Assembly: GCA_024638465.1 (NCBI GenBank)
Contig: JAHEKF010000005.1
Coordinates: 1 to 64,000, forward strand
Direction: 5' to 3'
DNA: 64,000 nt
Origin: Rhodospirillaceae bacterium
Lineage (GTDB): Bacteria > Pseudomonadota > Gammaproteobacteria > Steroidobacterales > Rariloculaceae
Positions 35,650 through 44,527 of the stretch are shown piece after piece (the first letter of the stretch is position 1; the number at the start of each line of letters is the position of its first letter). A program made the position numbers and the translations under genes. The notes beneath the pieces were generated by a model. The model saw only the letters and a list, made by a program, of their open reading frames with translations, was not told where the DNA came from and searched no databases.

Positions 35650-36482
35650 AAAAGTGGAACATGATTGTCGACGTCGCTCGCTGTAACAACTGTTACAACT
35701 GCTTTGTAGCGACGAAAGACGAATACGTGGGCAACGAGTATCCGGGATACACGGCACCACAACCGCTGCACGGTCATGCGTGGGTCGATATCGAGCGTAC
35801 CGAATCGGGTCAGTGGCCGATGGTGGAAGCGGCGTTTCGACCCGTGATGTGTAATCACTGCGACGATGCGCCCTGCATCAAAGCGGCGAAAAACGACGCC
35901 GTCAAACAACGTTACGACGGAATCGTGATCATCGATCCCGAGCTCGCAAAAGGCCAGAAGCAGATCGTCGATGCCTGCCCCTATGGTGCGGTCTACTGGA
36001 ACGAGGAATTACAGCTCCCTCAGGCCTGGCCGTTCGACGCCCATTTGCTCGATCGCGGCTGGGATAAAACCAAGCTCGAGAAAGTTTGCCCGACCGATGT
36101 CTTCAGGTCCGTGAAAGTCAGCGACGAAGAAATGCAGCAGATCGCCGCTGACGAAGAGCTTTCGACGCTCGAGCCGCTGGACGGCGCCAGGCCGAAGGTC
36201 TATTACAAGAACTCACATCGCTTCGATACCGGCTTTATCGGCGGTACGATCGTCAGCGAAAAGGACGGAGTCGAAGATTGCGTCGAGGGAGTCAAGGTCG
36301 TGGCTCGAAGTAAGGACGGAGAGATCGGCCGCGCCGAATCAGATGCTTTTGGCGACTTCAAGATCGGCAAAATTCAAAAGAACCTGGGCGCGGTAACGCT
36401 GAACATCGAACACGAGTCGGGATCCCGATCTATCGATATCGACTTCGGCGAAAGCATCTACCTGGGTCCCGTGACGATCTAG
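35646..36482 (+). CDS. Transhydroxylase-like FeS small subunit lacking one [4Fe-4S] ligand set
   Basis: A 278-residue partner of the large subunit, beginning at GTG 35646 that overlaps the preceding TGA (GTGA). Length (AthS is about 274), order and the C-terminal beta-domain (PKVYYKN to the end) match AthS. Cys13, 16, 19 (CNNCYNC), Cys69, 72, 77 (CNHCDDAPC), Cys111 (CPYG) and Cys148 (VCPTD) remain. Four ligands expected from AthS are Thr23, Trp128, Asp131 and Leu144. By the DmsB/NrfC ligand pattern these four belong to one cluster, so two clusters should remain. It would shuttle electrons or prime the Mo site. Confidence 0.88.
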   Translation: MKKWNMIVDVARCNNCYNCFVATKDEYVGNEYPGYTAPQPLHGHAWVDIERTESGQWPMVEAAFRPVMCNHCDDAPCIKAAKNDAVKQRYDGIVIIDPELAKGQKQIVDACPYGAVYWNEELQLPQAWPFDAHLLDRGWDKTKLEKVCPTDVFRSVKVSDEEMQQIAADEELSTLEPLDGARPKVYYKNSHRFDTGFIGGTIVSEKDGVEDCVEGVKVVARSKDGEIGRAESDAFGDFKIGKIQKNLGAVTLNIEHESGSRSIDIDFGESIYLGPVTI

Positions 36483-36518
36483 CGCCAGGCGCCGATCTCC
36501 AGCGAGGTTAACCGGATC

Positions 36519-36902
36519 GTGTCAGCAGCGACATTCAACTTTGATCTGACCGATGCCGCGGTGATCCTGAGGTTGATCTGTGCGCTGTTTTTTTTGCCGC
36601 ATATCACCTTTAAAATAGTCGGTAGCCCACCCCCGGCGCTCGAGGTCTTTACGGTCGCCGGATTCAAACCACCGGCGTTGTTCATGAGGCTCGCGGTTGT
36701 TGTCGAGATCGTGGCGGGTTTGGGTCTGCTGCTGGGGATCTACACGCAATGGGCGGCTTTGGTTGCGGCGACCAGTCTCGCCGTCGCTGCAGGAGCGGTT
36801 TACAAGATCGAGCGCAAGTGGATGTGGAACCGCGGCGGAATGGAGTATTGCGTATTCTGGGCGATTACCTGCGTTGCCGTCGCGATGCTTCACTGGAACT
36901 GA
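36519..36902 (+). CDS. DoxX-family membrane protein
   Basis: A 127-residue protein with four predicted helices and the DoxX features LRLICALFFLPHITFKI and LVVVEIVAGLGLLLGIYTQW-type second and third helices. The GTG start at 36519 has GCGAGG about 11 nt upstream. DoxX proteins are linked to sulfur oxidation, quinone or redox homeostasis in different bacteria. Here the gene follows the FeS subunit by 36 bp, so it might connect the molybdoenzyme to the membrane quinone pool; that is inference. Confidence 0.75.
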   Translation: MSAATFNFDLTDAAVILRLICALFFLPHITFKIVGSPPPALEVFTVAGFKPPALFMRLAVVVEIVAGLGLLLGIYTQWAALVAATSLAVAAGAVYKIERKWMWNRGGMEYCVFWAITCVAVAMLHWN

Positions 36903-36956
36903 GGCGCACCTCGACCGTAACGAAATACAGGGCCTCGAGCCTTTCGGGAAAAATAA

Positions 36957-37982
36957 ATGATTAATGCAGCAATTGTAGGATTGGGCTGGTGGGGACAGAC
37001 CCTCGTCGAGGGCGTGTCGGACCAGAGCGACGCAATCCGTTTTACGGCCGGAGTTACGAGCCGGTCTTCGGACGAGGCGCGCGCATTCGCGAGCGCCCAC
37101 AACTTTTCCTTGCGTCCCAAATATGAAGACGTACTCAATGACCCGGATATCGACGCCGTCGTACTGGTTACTCCCAACTCACTGCATGCGGATCAGGTCG
37201 TCGCCGCGGCTCAGGCCGGAAAGCACGTTTTCTGCGAAAAGCCGTTGGCGCTGACGACCGCGGACGCTGAACGAGCCACCGTCGCGGCCGAGTCCGCGGG
37301 GACGGTTTTAAGTGTCGGCTATAATCGGCGCCTGCATCCCGAAATGGTCAGGCTGCGGAATCAGATCGATGCGGATGACCTCGGCGTGATTCTGCACGTC
37401 GAATCCACAATGACTTTTCCGAACGCACTGTATCTCAAAGCGGATCAGTGGCGGGCGAGTCGAGAGGAAGCCCCGGCGGGCGGCCTGATGCCGATGGGTG
37501 TCCATGCGGTGGATGGCATGATCGATCTCGTCGGATTCGTCGACGAGGTTTATTGCCAGAGTTTTCGTCGCGTGGTCGAGGTCGACGCGGATGACACGAC
37601 TTCGATACTGTTTCGCATGCGCGAGGGGATGTCGGCTTATCTCGGTACCATGACCGCAACCGGCGGCGCGTTCAGCTTTCAGGTTTTCGGCTCAAAGGGG
37701 TTCGTGAGGCTGGAGGGAAAAACGCACGAGGCGGGCGCATCTTCCGAGGAGCGCCGGACGGAACTCTTCGACAAGTGCATCTTCAAGCCGATCAAAGGCC
37801 CGGCTGAGGTCTGGACCGCCGAACCGTTCGACCTCACGCGCGCGGCGCTTGAGGCGTTCGCCGCCGCAGCGACAGGGGAGGCGCCGGCACCGATTCCAGC
37901 CGAGGAGCTCGTGCACGGCGTCGCGGTAACGGAAGCGATTATTAAATCCGCTGCCTCGCACCGTCCCGAGAAAGTCGAGTAA
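36957..37982 (+). CDS. Gfo/Idh/MocA family oxidoreductase (molybdoenzyme operon)
   Basis: A 341-residue NAD(P)-dependent oxidoreductase with VGLGWWGQTLV at the N-terminus and FCEKPLALT. It is closely related to the protein at 12.2 kb, with similar substrate-domain residues (RASREEAPAGGLMPMGVHAVD against the equivalent WRGSTEEAPAAGMTGMGVH stretch). It is the last gene of the 30.9-38.0 kb run and probably handles a cyclic polyol or keto compound connected with the molybdoenzyme reaction. A hairpin follows the stop. Confidence 0.87.
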   Translation: MINAAIVGLGWWGQTLVEGVSDQSDAIRFTAGVTSRSSDEARAFASAHNFSLRPKYEDVLNDPDIDAVVLVTPNSLHADQVVAAAQAGKHVFCEKPLALTTADAERATVAAESAGTVLSVGYNRRLHPEMVRLRNQIDADDLGVILHVESTMTFPNALYLKADQWRASREEAPAGGLMPMGVHAVDGMIDLVGFVDEVYCQSFRRVVEVDADDTTSILFRMREGMSAYLGTMTATGGAFSFQVFGSKGFVRLEGKTHEAGASSEERRTELFDKCIFKPIKGPAEVWTAEPFDLTRAALEAFAAAATGEAPAPIPAEELVHGVAVTEAIIKSAASHRPEKVE

Positions 37983-38002
37983 CCAGGCACTAGCGGCGGA
38001 TC

Positions 38003-38031
38003 GGGTCCCGGAATCCGGATTACGGACCCGG
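38003..38031. repeat. Near-perfect inverted repeat between convergent genes
   Basis: CGGGTCC-cgg-AATCC and GGATT-ac-GGACCCG pair over 12 bp with a small internal mismatch and almost no loop. It lies between the stops of the oxidoreductase and the MFS gene, where a bidirectional terminator would be expected, but T-runs are absent. The core is shared with 8728-8750. Confidence 0.45.
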
Positions 38032-38047
38032 GTCGATCTGGTTCGAC

Positions 38048-39331
38048 TTATTCCTGAGCCGCAGCGATGGGTTGGTCCGGCACCAGAATAAAAAGCGCGA
38101 GCGCCGACAAGCCCGCGAATACTGCGGCGAGTATCAGGGCGAAAGCAAAGCTGCCGGTGTATTGAACGATAAACCCGGTCGTGATCGGGGCCAGCGCGCC
38201 GCCGATGTAGCCGCCGAAATTGGTGATGCCGCCGAGTGATGCGGTGCGATTTGGCGGAGCGACCTCCGCAATTAGCGACCAGTTCATGCTCGTACAGCAG
38301 CCGTTGCAGAAAAGCGCGCCAGCGATACAGGCGACCGCGACGAACGTGCTGGCCGCGTAGGCGGCGCCCAACGTGAACAGCGCCATTCCGATGAGTGCCG
38401 AGATGTAAGTTCCTTTACGCACCGTGATTGGCGCATGGCCTGCGGCGAGCAGCCGGTCGGCGAGCCAGCCGCTCCCGATGCTGCCGAACACGCCGAAACC
38501 GAAAGGAATCGCAGCAACCCAGCCGGTCATGCGGACATCCAGACCACGCTGGATCTCCAGATAGCCGGGCAGCCAGGTCCCGAACAGCCACAACATATAG
38601 ATGGTTCCGAAGTAGCCGAGCACGAGCCCCCAGGTTGCACGATAGGCGAACAGGCGCCGCCATTCGGCGAAGCTCGGCTTCTCGACTTTGGCAGTTTCCT
38701 CACGCCCGAGTTCGGCCAGTTCCTGCGCCGTGAGATCTACTTCGCCGGGATCACGATAAAGCGCGTACCAGAGCGCTGCGAGCACGAGACCGACGCCGCC
38801 AAGAAACACGAACATCGCGCGCCAGCCGAACGCCAGCATCAGCGCCGTCAGTATCGGCGGCGCCAGCGTCGGTCCCAGTGTGGAAACGCAGTTCCAGGTG
38901 CCGGTTACCAGCGCCCGGTTGCGGATCGGATACCACTTGCGCGTCACCGACGCGGCGCAAGGGAACATCGGCGCTTCGCCAAGTCCGAGCCCTGCCCGCG
39001 CGATGGCGAATTGCCAGAGGTTGGTGACGAAACCGGCAGCGCCCTGTGCGATCGACCAGAATGCCAGCGCGCCACCCAGCAATCTCCGCGCACCGAGGCG
39101 GTCGACCAATGCACCGCCCGGCAGTTGCGCGAACGCATACGCCCAGAGAAATGCTGACAATAACAAGCCCATCTGCGCGATCGAGAGGCCGAGTTCTTCC
39201 CGAATCAACGGATTGGCGATCGCAAGTGCGCTGCGGTCGAAATAGTTCAGGGTGCCCGCGGCCACTAGAAGAACAAGCGTGGATCTCTGGGTTCGCTTGA
39301 GTCGCGGCGTGCTCGATGTCGAATCAACCAT
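38048..39331 (-). CDS. MFS transporter, sugar-acid/anion:cation symporter type
   Basis: A 427-residue, 12-helix major facilitator protein. ATG 39331 is used; a TTG two codons upstream is also possible. Landmarks are FDRSALAIANPLI in helix 1, the loop 2-3 motif GALVDRLGARR, and RAGLGLGEAPMFPCAASVTRKWYP in helix 4, as in the ACS family that includes glucarate and hexuronate transporters. It is the last gene of the sugar-acid operon read from 47.7 kb, and its likely role is import of that acid. Confidence 0.88.
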   Translation of the reverse strand: MVDSTSSTPRLKRTQRSTLVLLVAAGTLNYFDRSALAIANPLIREELGLSIAQMGLLLSAFLWAYAFAQLPGGALVDRLGARRLLGGALAFWSIAQGAAGFVTNLWQFAIARAGLGLGEAPMFPCAASVTRKWYPIRNRALVTGTWNCVSTLGPTLAPPILTALMLAFGWRAMFVFLGGVGLVLAALWYALYRDPGEVDLTAQELAELGREETAKVEKPSFAEWRRLFAYRATWGLVLGYFGTIYMLWLFGTWLPGYLEIQRGLDVRMTGWVAAIPFGFGVFGSIGSGWLADRLLAAGHAPITVRKGTYISALIGMALFTLGAAYAASTFVAVACIAGALFCNGCCTSMNWSLIAEVAPPNRTASLGGITNFGGYIGGALAPITTGFIVQYTGSFAFALILAAVFAGLSALALFILVPDQPIAAAQE

Positions 39332-39372
39332 GCTCAATGCGCCGCCCCCGAGTTAACGCCGGGAAATTTATT

Positions 39373-40428
39373 TCACCCATCGGCGCAAGCCGCTTCGACG
39401 ATCGCCGTATCGATTCCGCATACAGCCGCGGTCTCCGTAACCTGGCGCCACGTGGTTTCGTCCACTCGCAGCTCCGATCGGTCGCTGGCTCTGCGCTGCG
39501 AACGCTCTCCCGGAATGCGTACGTTTTCGCCAGGCTCCGAGGGGCGCGAAGACTTCACGAACTCGATATAGCGACGAATCTCGTCCGCGATTCGATCGTC
39601 CGAGTCGAGACGATCCGGATCGATATAGATTCCGAGCATGCCCTGTTCCAATCGGGTTTTACCCTCGGAGCTGCAGCCGCCGCCGGCGATCGCTCCGGCG
39701 AGCAGCTCGACAACCAGCCCGAGGCCGAAACCCTTGTGCCCGCCGAGCGGCAGTATCGCCCCGCGTGGCGGGCCGTAGAATTCATTCGGATCGTTGGTCG
39801 GATTGCCATCCGCATCGAGAATCAGGCCGTCCGCAACCGTTTCGCCCGCGTTGCGAGCGACCTGAAGTCTGCCTTCCGCTACCGCGGCTGTGGAGACATC
39901 AACGATCAACGGCGTTCCCCCGGGTACCGGGATACCAACGGAGATCGGGTTGACGGAGAGACGCGGGTCGCGCCCGCCGGCCGGCACCACGAACATGCCG
40001 AAGCCAGTGGAGTTGACGAAATGCAGTCCTATGAGGTTCGCTGCGGCAGCCATCTCCGACCAGTGACCGACCCGCCCGAGATGGCCGCAGTTGCGAAGGC
40101 CGACGACGGCCATCCCCTGTTTCCGGCATTTCTCGATGCCGACATCGACCGCTCGCTTGCCGAGCCATTGGCCGAAACCGAGCTGGCCGTCGGCCACGGT
40201 CATGGTTTCGGTATCGATGAGAATCTTAAGATCGCGATTTGGCAGAACCTTGCCCTGCCTGAACCATTCGATGTATGTCGGAATCCGAATCAGTCCGTGT
40301 GAGTCGTAACCGGCCAGGTTCGCGATAATCAGGTGGTCGGCAATGCATTCGGCTTCCTCGTCACCGCAACCAATGCTCGCGAAGATTGCGGCAACCAGCT
40401 GTTCAAGAGGCTCCGGTTTCAGTTTCAT
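39373..40428 (-). CDS. Malate/L-lactate/ureidoglycolate dehydrogenase family protein (Ldh2)
   Basis: A 351-residue NAD(P)-dependent dehydrogenase of the LDH2/MDH2 family, distinct from Rossmann LDHs. The ATG at 40428 gives the family start MKLKPEPLEQLVAAIF; longer in-frame options are unsupported Arg-rich sequence. Hallmarks are YDSHGLIRIP, RNCGHLGRVGHW and LGGHKGFGLGLVVELL. It would oxidise a 2-hydroxy acid or reduce a 2-oxo acid, and in this operon may act on a sugar acid. A Cys-containing loop (AGGGCSSEG) is near the end. Confidence 0.87.
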   Translation of the reverse strand: MKLKPEPLEQLVAAIFASIGCGDEEAECIADHLIIANLAGYDSHGLIRIPTYIEWFRQGKVLPNRDLKILIDTETMTVADGQLGFGQWLGKRAVDVGIEKCRKQGMAVVGLRNCGHLGRVGHWSEMAAAANLIGLHFVNSTGFGMFVVPAGGRDPRLSVNPISVGIPVPGGTPLIVDVSTAAVAEGRLQVARNAGETVADGLILDADGNPTNDPNEFYGPPRGAILPLGGHKGFGLGLVVELLAGAIAGGGCSSEGKTRLEQGMLGIYIDPDRLDSDDRIADEIRRYIEFVKSSRPSEPGENVRIPGERSQRRASDRSELRVDETTWRQVTETAAVCGIDTAIVEAACADG

Positions 40429-40457
40429 GAATTCGTTTCCGCGCGAGCACAGGTGCG

Positions 40458-41369
40458 CTAGCGCCCCCACTCCAGCGCTATTGGCGCGAGGTCTGAAGCC
40501 AGCGCCAACAATTCCGCGCGCGTTGCGGGATGCAGTGGCGACAGCGGATGCCTGACGGCATCGCTTGCAATGACGCCGCCCTCTTTCATCACGGTCTTGG
40601 TCGCGCGCAAACCGCACTGACGATTCTCGAAATTGATCAGCGGCAGTATCCGGGCGTATTGAGCATTTGCGTCTTCCATCTCGTGGTTTCGGTGGCTTTC
40701 GAGAACCGGCCTGATCAGATCCGGTAGCAACGCGCTCGGCATCGTGCCGGTAGCGCCTGCGTTCAGGTCGGCGAGTAGCGTTATCGCTTCTTCGCCGTCG
40801 AATGGACCCTCGATGGCATCGCCGCCTGTCTCGATGAGACTGCGCAATTTCGCCGCCGCCATCGGCGTTTCGATTTTGAAGTAGGAGGCCAGCGGTATTT
40901 CTTTTGCGAGGCGAGCCAGCAAGGGCACCGACAGCTCGACGCCGCTGAGTGGCGCATCCTGCACTATGACGGGAACGCCGCCCGACTCGGCAACGGCGGA
41001 GAAATGCTCGATCAGTTGAGCCTCGCCAGCGCGCAGGGTCGCGCCATGATAAGGCGGCATGAGCATCAGCATCGCCGCGCCGGCTGCAGCGGCGCGCCGT
41101 GCGCGTTCGGCTGCGACCTGGGTGGAGAAATGACTGCAGGTAACGATCATCGGAACGCGCCCCGCGACATGGCGCATGCACAGCTCCAACAGGATATCGC
41201 GTTCTTCGTCAGTCAGAAGAAACTGCTCCGAGTAGTTCGCCAGAATGCAGATGCCATCCACGCCCTGATCGATCATGCAGTCGAGCACGCGCTTCTGACC
41301 CTCGAGATCGAGTGCGCCGCTGTCGTCGAATGGCGTGGGGGCGATCGGAAATACGCCGGCGTAAGTCAT
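40458..41369 (-). CDS. DapA-family lyase, likely keto-deoxy sugar acid dehydratase
   Basis: A 303-residue TIM-barrel aldolase/dehydratase. The ATG at 41369 gives the family N-terminus MTYAGVFPIAPTPFDD. The Schiff-base Lys is Lys165 in SYFKIETP, and Tyr107 (PPYHG) is the usual proton-relay Tyr. Next to a UxaA/GarD-type dehydratase and an aldehyde dehydrogenase it is best read as a 5-keto-4-deoxyglucarate or 2-keto-3-deoxy-acid dehydratase giving 2-oxoglutarate semialdehyde. Authentic lysine-biosynthesis DapA is less likely from context. Confidence 0.85.
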   Translation of the reverse strand: MTYAGVFPIAPTPFDDSGALDLEGQKRVLDCMIDQGVDGICILANYSEQFLLTDEERDILLELCMRHVAGRVPMIVTCSHFSTQVAAERARRAAAAGAAMLMLMPPYHGATLRAGEAQLIEHFSAVAESGGVPVIVQDAPLSGVELSVPLLARLAKEIPLASYFKIETPMAAAKLRSLIETGGDAIEGPFDGEEAITLLADLNAGATGTMPSALLPDLIRPVLESHRNHEMEDANAQYARILPLINFENRQCGLRATKTVMKEGGVIASDAVRHPLSPLHPATRAELLALASDLAPIALEWGR

Positions 41370-41388
41370 GGTCTTGCAGCGCTCCCCG

Positions 41389-42819
41389 CTATGGTGCGAT
41401 GTAGGCAGTCTTGACGACGGTATAGAACTCGGCCGCATAGCTGCCTTGTTCGCGTGGACCGTAACTCGAATGTTTTCGGCCGCCGAAGGGAACGTGATAA
41501 TCGACGCCTGCGGTGGGCAGATTCACCATGACCATTCCGGCCTGGGACTTGCGGCGGAATATCGAAGCGGCTTTAAGGCTGTTCGTGCAGATTCCGGCAC
41601 TCAAACCGAAGTCGGTGTCATTGGCGACACGCAATGCCTCATCGAAGTCCCTGACCTTGATGATGGACGCGAACGGGCCGAATATTTCTTCGCGACTGAC
41701 GCGCATGTCGTTGCTTGCGCCGAGGAACACCGCGGGCGCCTGATAGTGTCCCGGATGCTCGCGCTCCAGCAATTCGCCGCCGACAACTTCGCAGCCTTCT
41801 TCTCTTGCCAGCTCGAGATAAGACACGTTCTGATTCAGCTGGTTCTTATCGACCACCGGGCCGATCTGAGTTTCGGGATCGAGCGCATCGCCGACTCGCA
41901 GGGAATTCGTTGCTGCCAGCAGTTTCTCGACGAACGCGTCGTGGATCTTCTCCGTTACGATCAGTCGTGACGACGCGGTACAGCGTTGACCGGTCGAGAA
42001 GAACGCGCCATTGACGCTCACCGACACGGCCGTGTCCAGGTCGGCGTCGTCGAGAATGACCATCGGATTCTTGCCGCCCATCTCGAGCTGGACCTTCTTC
42101 TGTGTCTCCGCGCACTTGACCGCGAGCGCCTGTCCGGTGGTGACCGAGCCCGTGAAAGAGACCGCGTGGATGCCGGGGTGCTCTACGATTCTTGCGCCGA
42201 CGCTCGATCCCGGACCGATCACCAGATTCAGCAGGCCTTTCGGAAGCCCGGCTTCGTCAAGGATCCTCGCGAGCTCCCAGGCGCAGCCCGGCACGAGCTC
42301 TGCCGGTTTGAAGATGACGGCGTTGCCGTAGCACAGTGCGGGCGCGATCTTCCAGGCCGGGATCGCGATCGGAAAGTTCCACGGCGTGATAATGCCGATG
42401 ACACCGAGCGCCTCGCGAGTGATCTCGACTTCGACACCGGGGCGAACCGAGTCGATTTTCTCTCCGCGCTGGCGCAGACACTCACCCGCGAAAAAACGGA
42501 AAACCTGCGCTGCACGAACCGTCTCGCCAATGCCCTCGGCCAGGGTTTTGCCTTCCTCGCGACTCAGTAACCGCCCGAGTTCCTCTTTACGAGCCATGAT
42601 CGCCGTTCCTGCGGCATCCAACACATCGTGGCGCACCTGCGGGCTTGCCTCTGCCCAGGCCGGTTGAGCGGCTTGCGCCGCCGCGACTGCGGTATCGACG
42701 GCGTTCGCATCGGCGCGAGCGTATTCGCCGACCACGTCGTCGGTATTGGAGGGATTGACGTTCAGCATCACGTCCGGGCTCTCGACCCATTCGCCGCCGA
42801 TCAGATTTGCATGCATCAT
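41389..42819 (-). CDS. Aldehyde dehydrogenase, likely 2-oxoglutarate semialdehyde dehydrogenase
   Basis: A 476-residue NAD(P)-dependent aldehyde dehydrogenase. Catalytic residues are Asn148 (PWNFP), Glu246 (LEMGGKNP) and Cys280 (GQRCTASSR). The start is MMHANLIGGEW at 42819; extending further would overlap the upstream dehydratase. In the operon it lies between the UxaA/GarD-type and DapA-type genes, the arrangement expected for the last oxidation to 2-oxoglutarate. Succinate-semialdehyde dehydrogenase is an alternative reading. Confidence 0.9.
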   Translation of the reverse strand: MMHANLIGGEWVESPDVMLNVNPSNTDDVVGEYARADANAVDTAVAAAQAAQPAWAEASPQVRHDVLDAAGTAIMARKEELGRLLSREEGKTLAEGIGETVRAAQVFRFFAGECLRQRGEKIDSVRPGVEVEITREALGVIGIITPWNFPIAIPAWKIAPALCYGNAVIFKPAELVPGCAWELARILDEAGLPKGLLNLVIGPGSSVGARIVEHPGIHAVSFTGSVTTGQALAVKCAETQKKVQLEMGGKNPMVILDDADLDTAVSVSVNGAFFSTGQRCTASSRLIVTEKIHDAFVEKLLAATNSLRVGDALDPETQIGPVVDKNQLNQNVSYLELAREEGCEVVGGELLEREHPGHYQAPAVFLGASNDMRVSREEIFGPFASIIKVRDFDEALRVANDTDFGLSAGICTNSLKAASIFRRKSQAGMVMVNLPTAGVDYHVPFGGRKHSSYGPREQGSYAAEFYTVVKTAYIAP

Positions 42820-42835
42820 AAATACAGATTCCGTC

Positions 42836-44518
42836 TTAAAGTGATACACCGCGCTTCCACGGCAGAAAGTCTTCCTGACCGAGGCGCTGCGCTCGAGTTT
42901 GATAGCGCCCGCTCGCGGTCTCAACCAGAAGTTCGAGCAGATCTTCAGCGAGCTCCGGCGGGGTCGCCTCGCCCCGAATGATCGGGCCGCAGTCGAAGTC
43001 GATCATGTCGGGTAATCGCTGTGCAACCGACGTGTTCGTCGAGATCTTGATGACCGGGCTCACGGCATTTCCGGTCGGCGTCCCGAGTCCGGTCGAGAAG
43101 ATCATCGCCGTCGCATGCGCCCCGGCCATGGCCGTCGTCGACTCGACGTCGTTCCCCGGGGTGCACAACAGGTTCAGGCCCGGATTCGACACAATCTGTG
43201 GATAATCCAGTACATCGCGGACCAGCGATGAGCCACCCTTGCGCGCCGCGCCGGCGGACTTCATCGCACCCGTGATCAGGCCGTCGACGATATTTCCGTG
43301 TGAAGGGTTCTGGCCGAAATCCGCGCCGCTGCGGGCGGCAGCCTGCTGGTAAACCTCCATGAGTCCGAGAAATCGCTGTGCCAATTCGGGTTTTTCGCAG
43401 CGATCGACGAGATGCTGTTCGACGCCGCTGAGCTCGGGGAACTCTGCGAGGATGACGCCCGCTCCGAGCGCCGCCAGGCGATCGGACACCTCGCCGATCA
43501 CGGGATTGGCCGAGATTCCCGAGAAGCCGTCGGACCCGCCGCACTCCATGCCGACGATCAGTTTGTCGAGTGAGGCAGGCTCGCGGCGCAGCTCGTTGGC
43601 TTCGACCACGCCCTCGAAGGTAGCGCGCAGCGCATTGGACATCATTTCCTGTTCCGAACGGCTTTTCTGCTGCTCGAAGAAGACAATCGGTTTGGCGAAA
43701 TTCGGATCGCGCTTGTCGATCTCCTCGCGAAGCATGTCCATCTGGGCTTTCTGGCAGCCCAGGCTCAGCACGGTCGCGCCCGCCACGTTCGGATGTGTGA
43801 TATACCCGGCCAGGAGTCCGCACAATGCTTCCGTGTCGCTATCGGTTCCGCCGCAGCCCTGGGCATGAGCGAGAAACCGAATACCGTCGACGTTGGGGAA
43901 CAGGCGGTCTGAATTCGAGCTGGTTGCGTTGTTGCGGGCACTTTCGACTTTCCCGGTATCGTTGCCATCCCGGTGGGCACGAACCAGATCGCTGACGTAC
44001 TGCTCGTAGGGCGTGCCATGCGCAAGCCCCAGCGGCCGCAGCAGGGCGTCCTTCATCAGCGCCAGGTTGCGATTTTCGCAAAAGACCATCGGCACGACGA
44101 GCCAGACATTCGCGGTACCGACCGCGCCGTTGGGACGGTGATAGCCGTCAAATCTGGCGTCGAGCCAGCGTGACACGTCGGGCGGTTGCGGGCTCGCTGA
44201 CGCGCCCGGGCGCACTACCGCGGGCTCGACTGCGTTGCGCAGATTCCCGGTCGTAATTCGCTCACCGCGGCGAATCGGTCCCGCCGCTTTGCCGACGGTA
44301 ACGCCATACATCGTGACCACGTCGCCGTCGGCGAGGTCGCAGCTCGCAAATTTGTGTTTCGCGGGTATCGCATCCCGCAGCACAATCGTCGAAGCGTCGT
44401 CCAGCGCGATCTCCTGGCCGCTCGGAAGATCCTGCAGCGCGACGATCGCGTTGTCCGAGACGTGAATTCTCAGGAATTTCGCATTACGCGACGTCATGAG
44501 CGAAATGGGATCAGCCAA
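42836..44518 (-). CDS. UxaA/GarD-family altronate or galactarate dehydratase
   Basis: A 560-residue dehydratase with an N-terminal SAF-like domain (about 10-90) and the large UxaA core: AHAQGCGGTDSD, GCQKAQMDM, VGMECGGSDGFSGISANP and the C-terminal FSTGLGTPTGNAVSPVIKISTN. I use the TTG at 44518, which has GAGG about 8 nt upstream; ATG 44497 seven codons in lacks a site. It would remove water from an aldonate or aldarate with Fe2+. Overlap-free spacing (16 bp) to the ALDH gene supports coexpression. Confidence 0.9.
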   Translation of the reverse strand: MADPISLMTSRNAKFLRIHVSDNAIVALQDLPSGQEIALDDASTIVLRDAIPAKHKFASCDLADGDVVTMYGVTVGKAAGPIRRGERITTGNLRNAVEPAVVRPGASASPQPPDVSRWLDARFDGYHRPNGAVGTANVWLVVPMVFCENRNLALMKDALLRPLGLAHGTPYEQYVSDLVRAHRDGNDTGKVESARNNATSSNSDRLFPNVDGIRFLAHAQGCGGTDSDTEALCGLLAGYITHPNVAGATVLSLGCQKAQMDMLREEIDKRDPNFAKPIVFFEQQKSRSEQEMMSNALRATFEGVVEANELRREPASLDKLIVGMECGGSDGFSGISANPVIGEVSDRLAALGAGVILAEFPELSGVEQHLVDRCEKPELAQRFLGLMEVYQQAAARSGADFGQNPSHGNIVDGLITGAMKSAGAARKGGSSLVRDVLDYPQIVSNPGLNLLCTPGNDVESTTAMAGAHATAMIFSTGLGTPTGNAVSPVIKISTNTSVAQRLPDMIDFDCGPIIRGEATPPELAEDLLELLVETASGRYQTRAQRLGQEDFLPWKRGVSL

Positions 44519-44527
44519 CGAGGTGCC

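Noticed and set aside
40458-41369. Lysine-biosynthesis dihydrodipicolinate synthase
   Set aside because: The fold is shared, but the operon context of sugar-acid dehydratase and aldehyde dehydrogenase points to a catabolic lyase.
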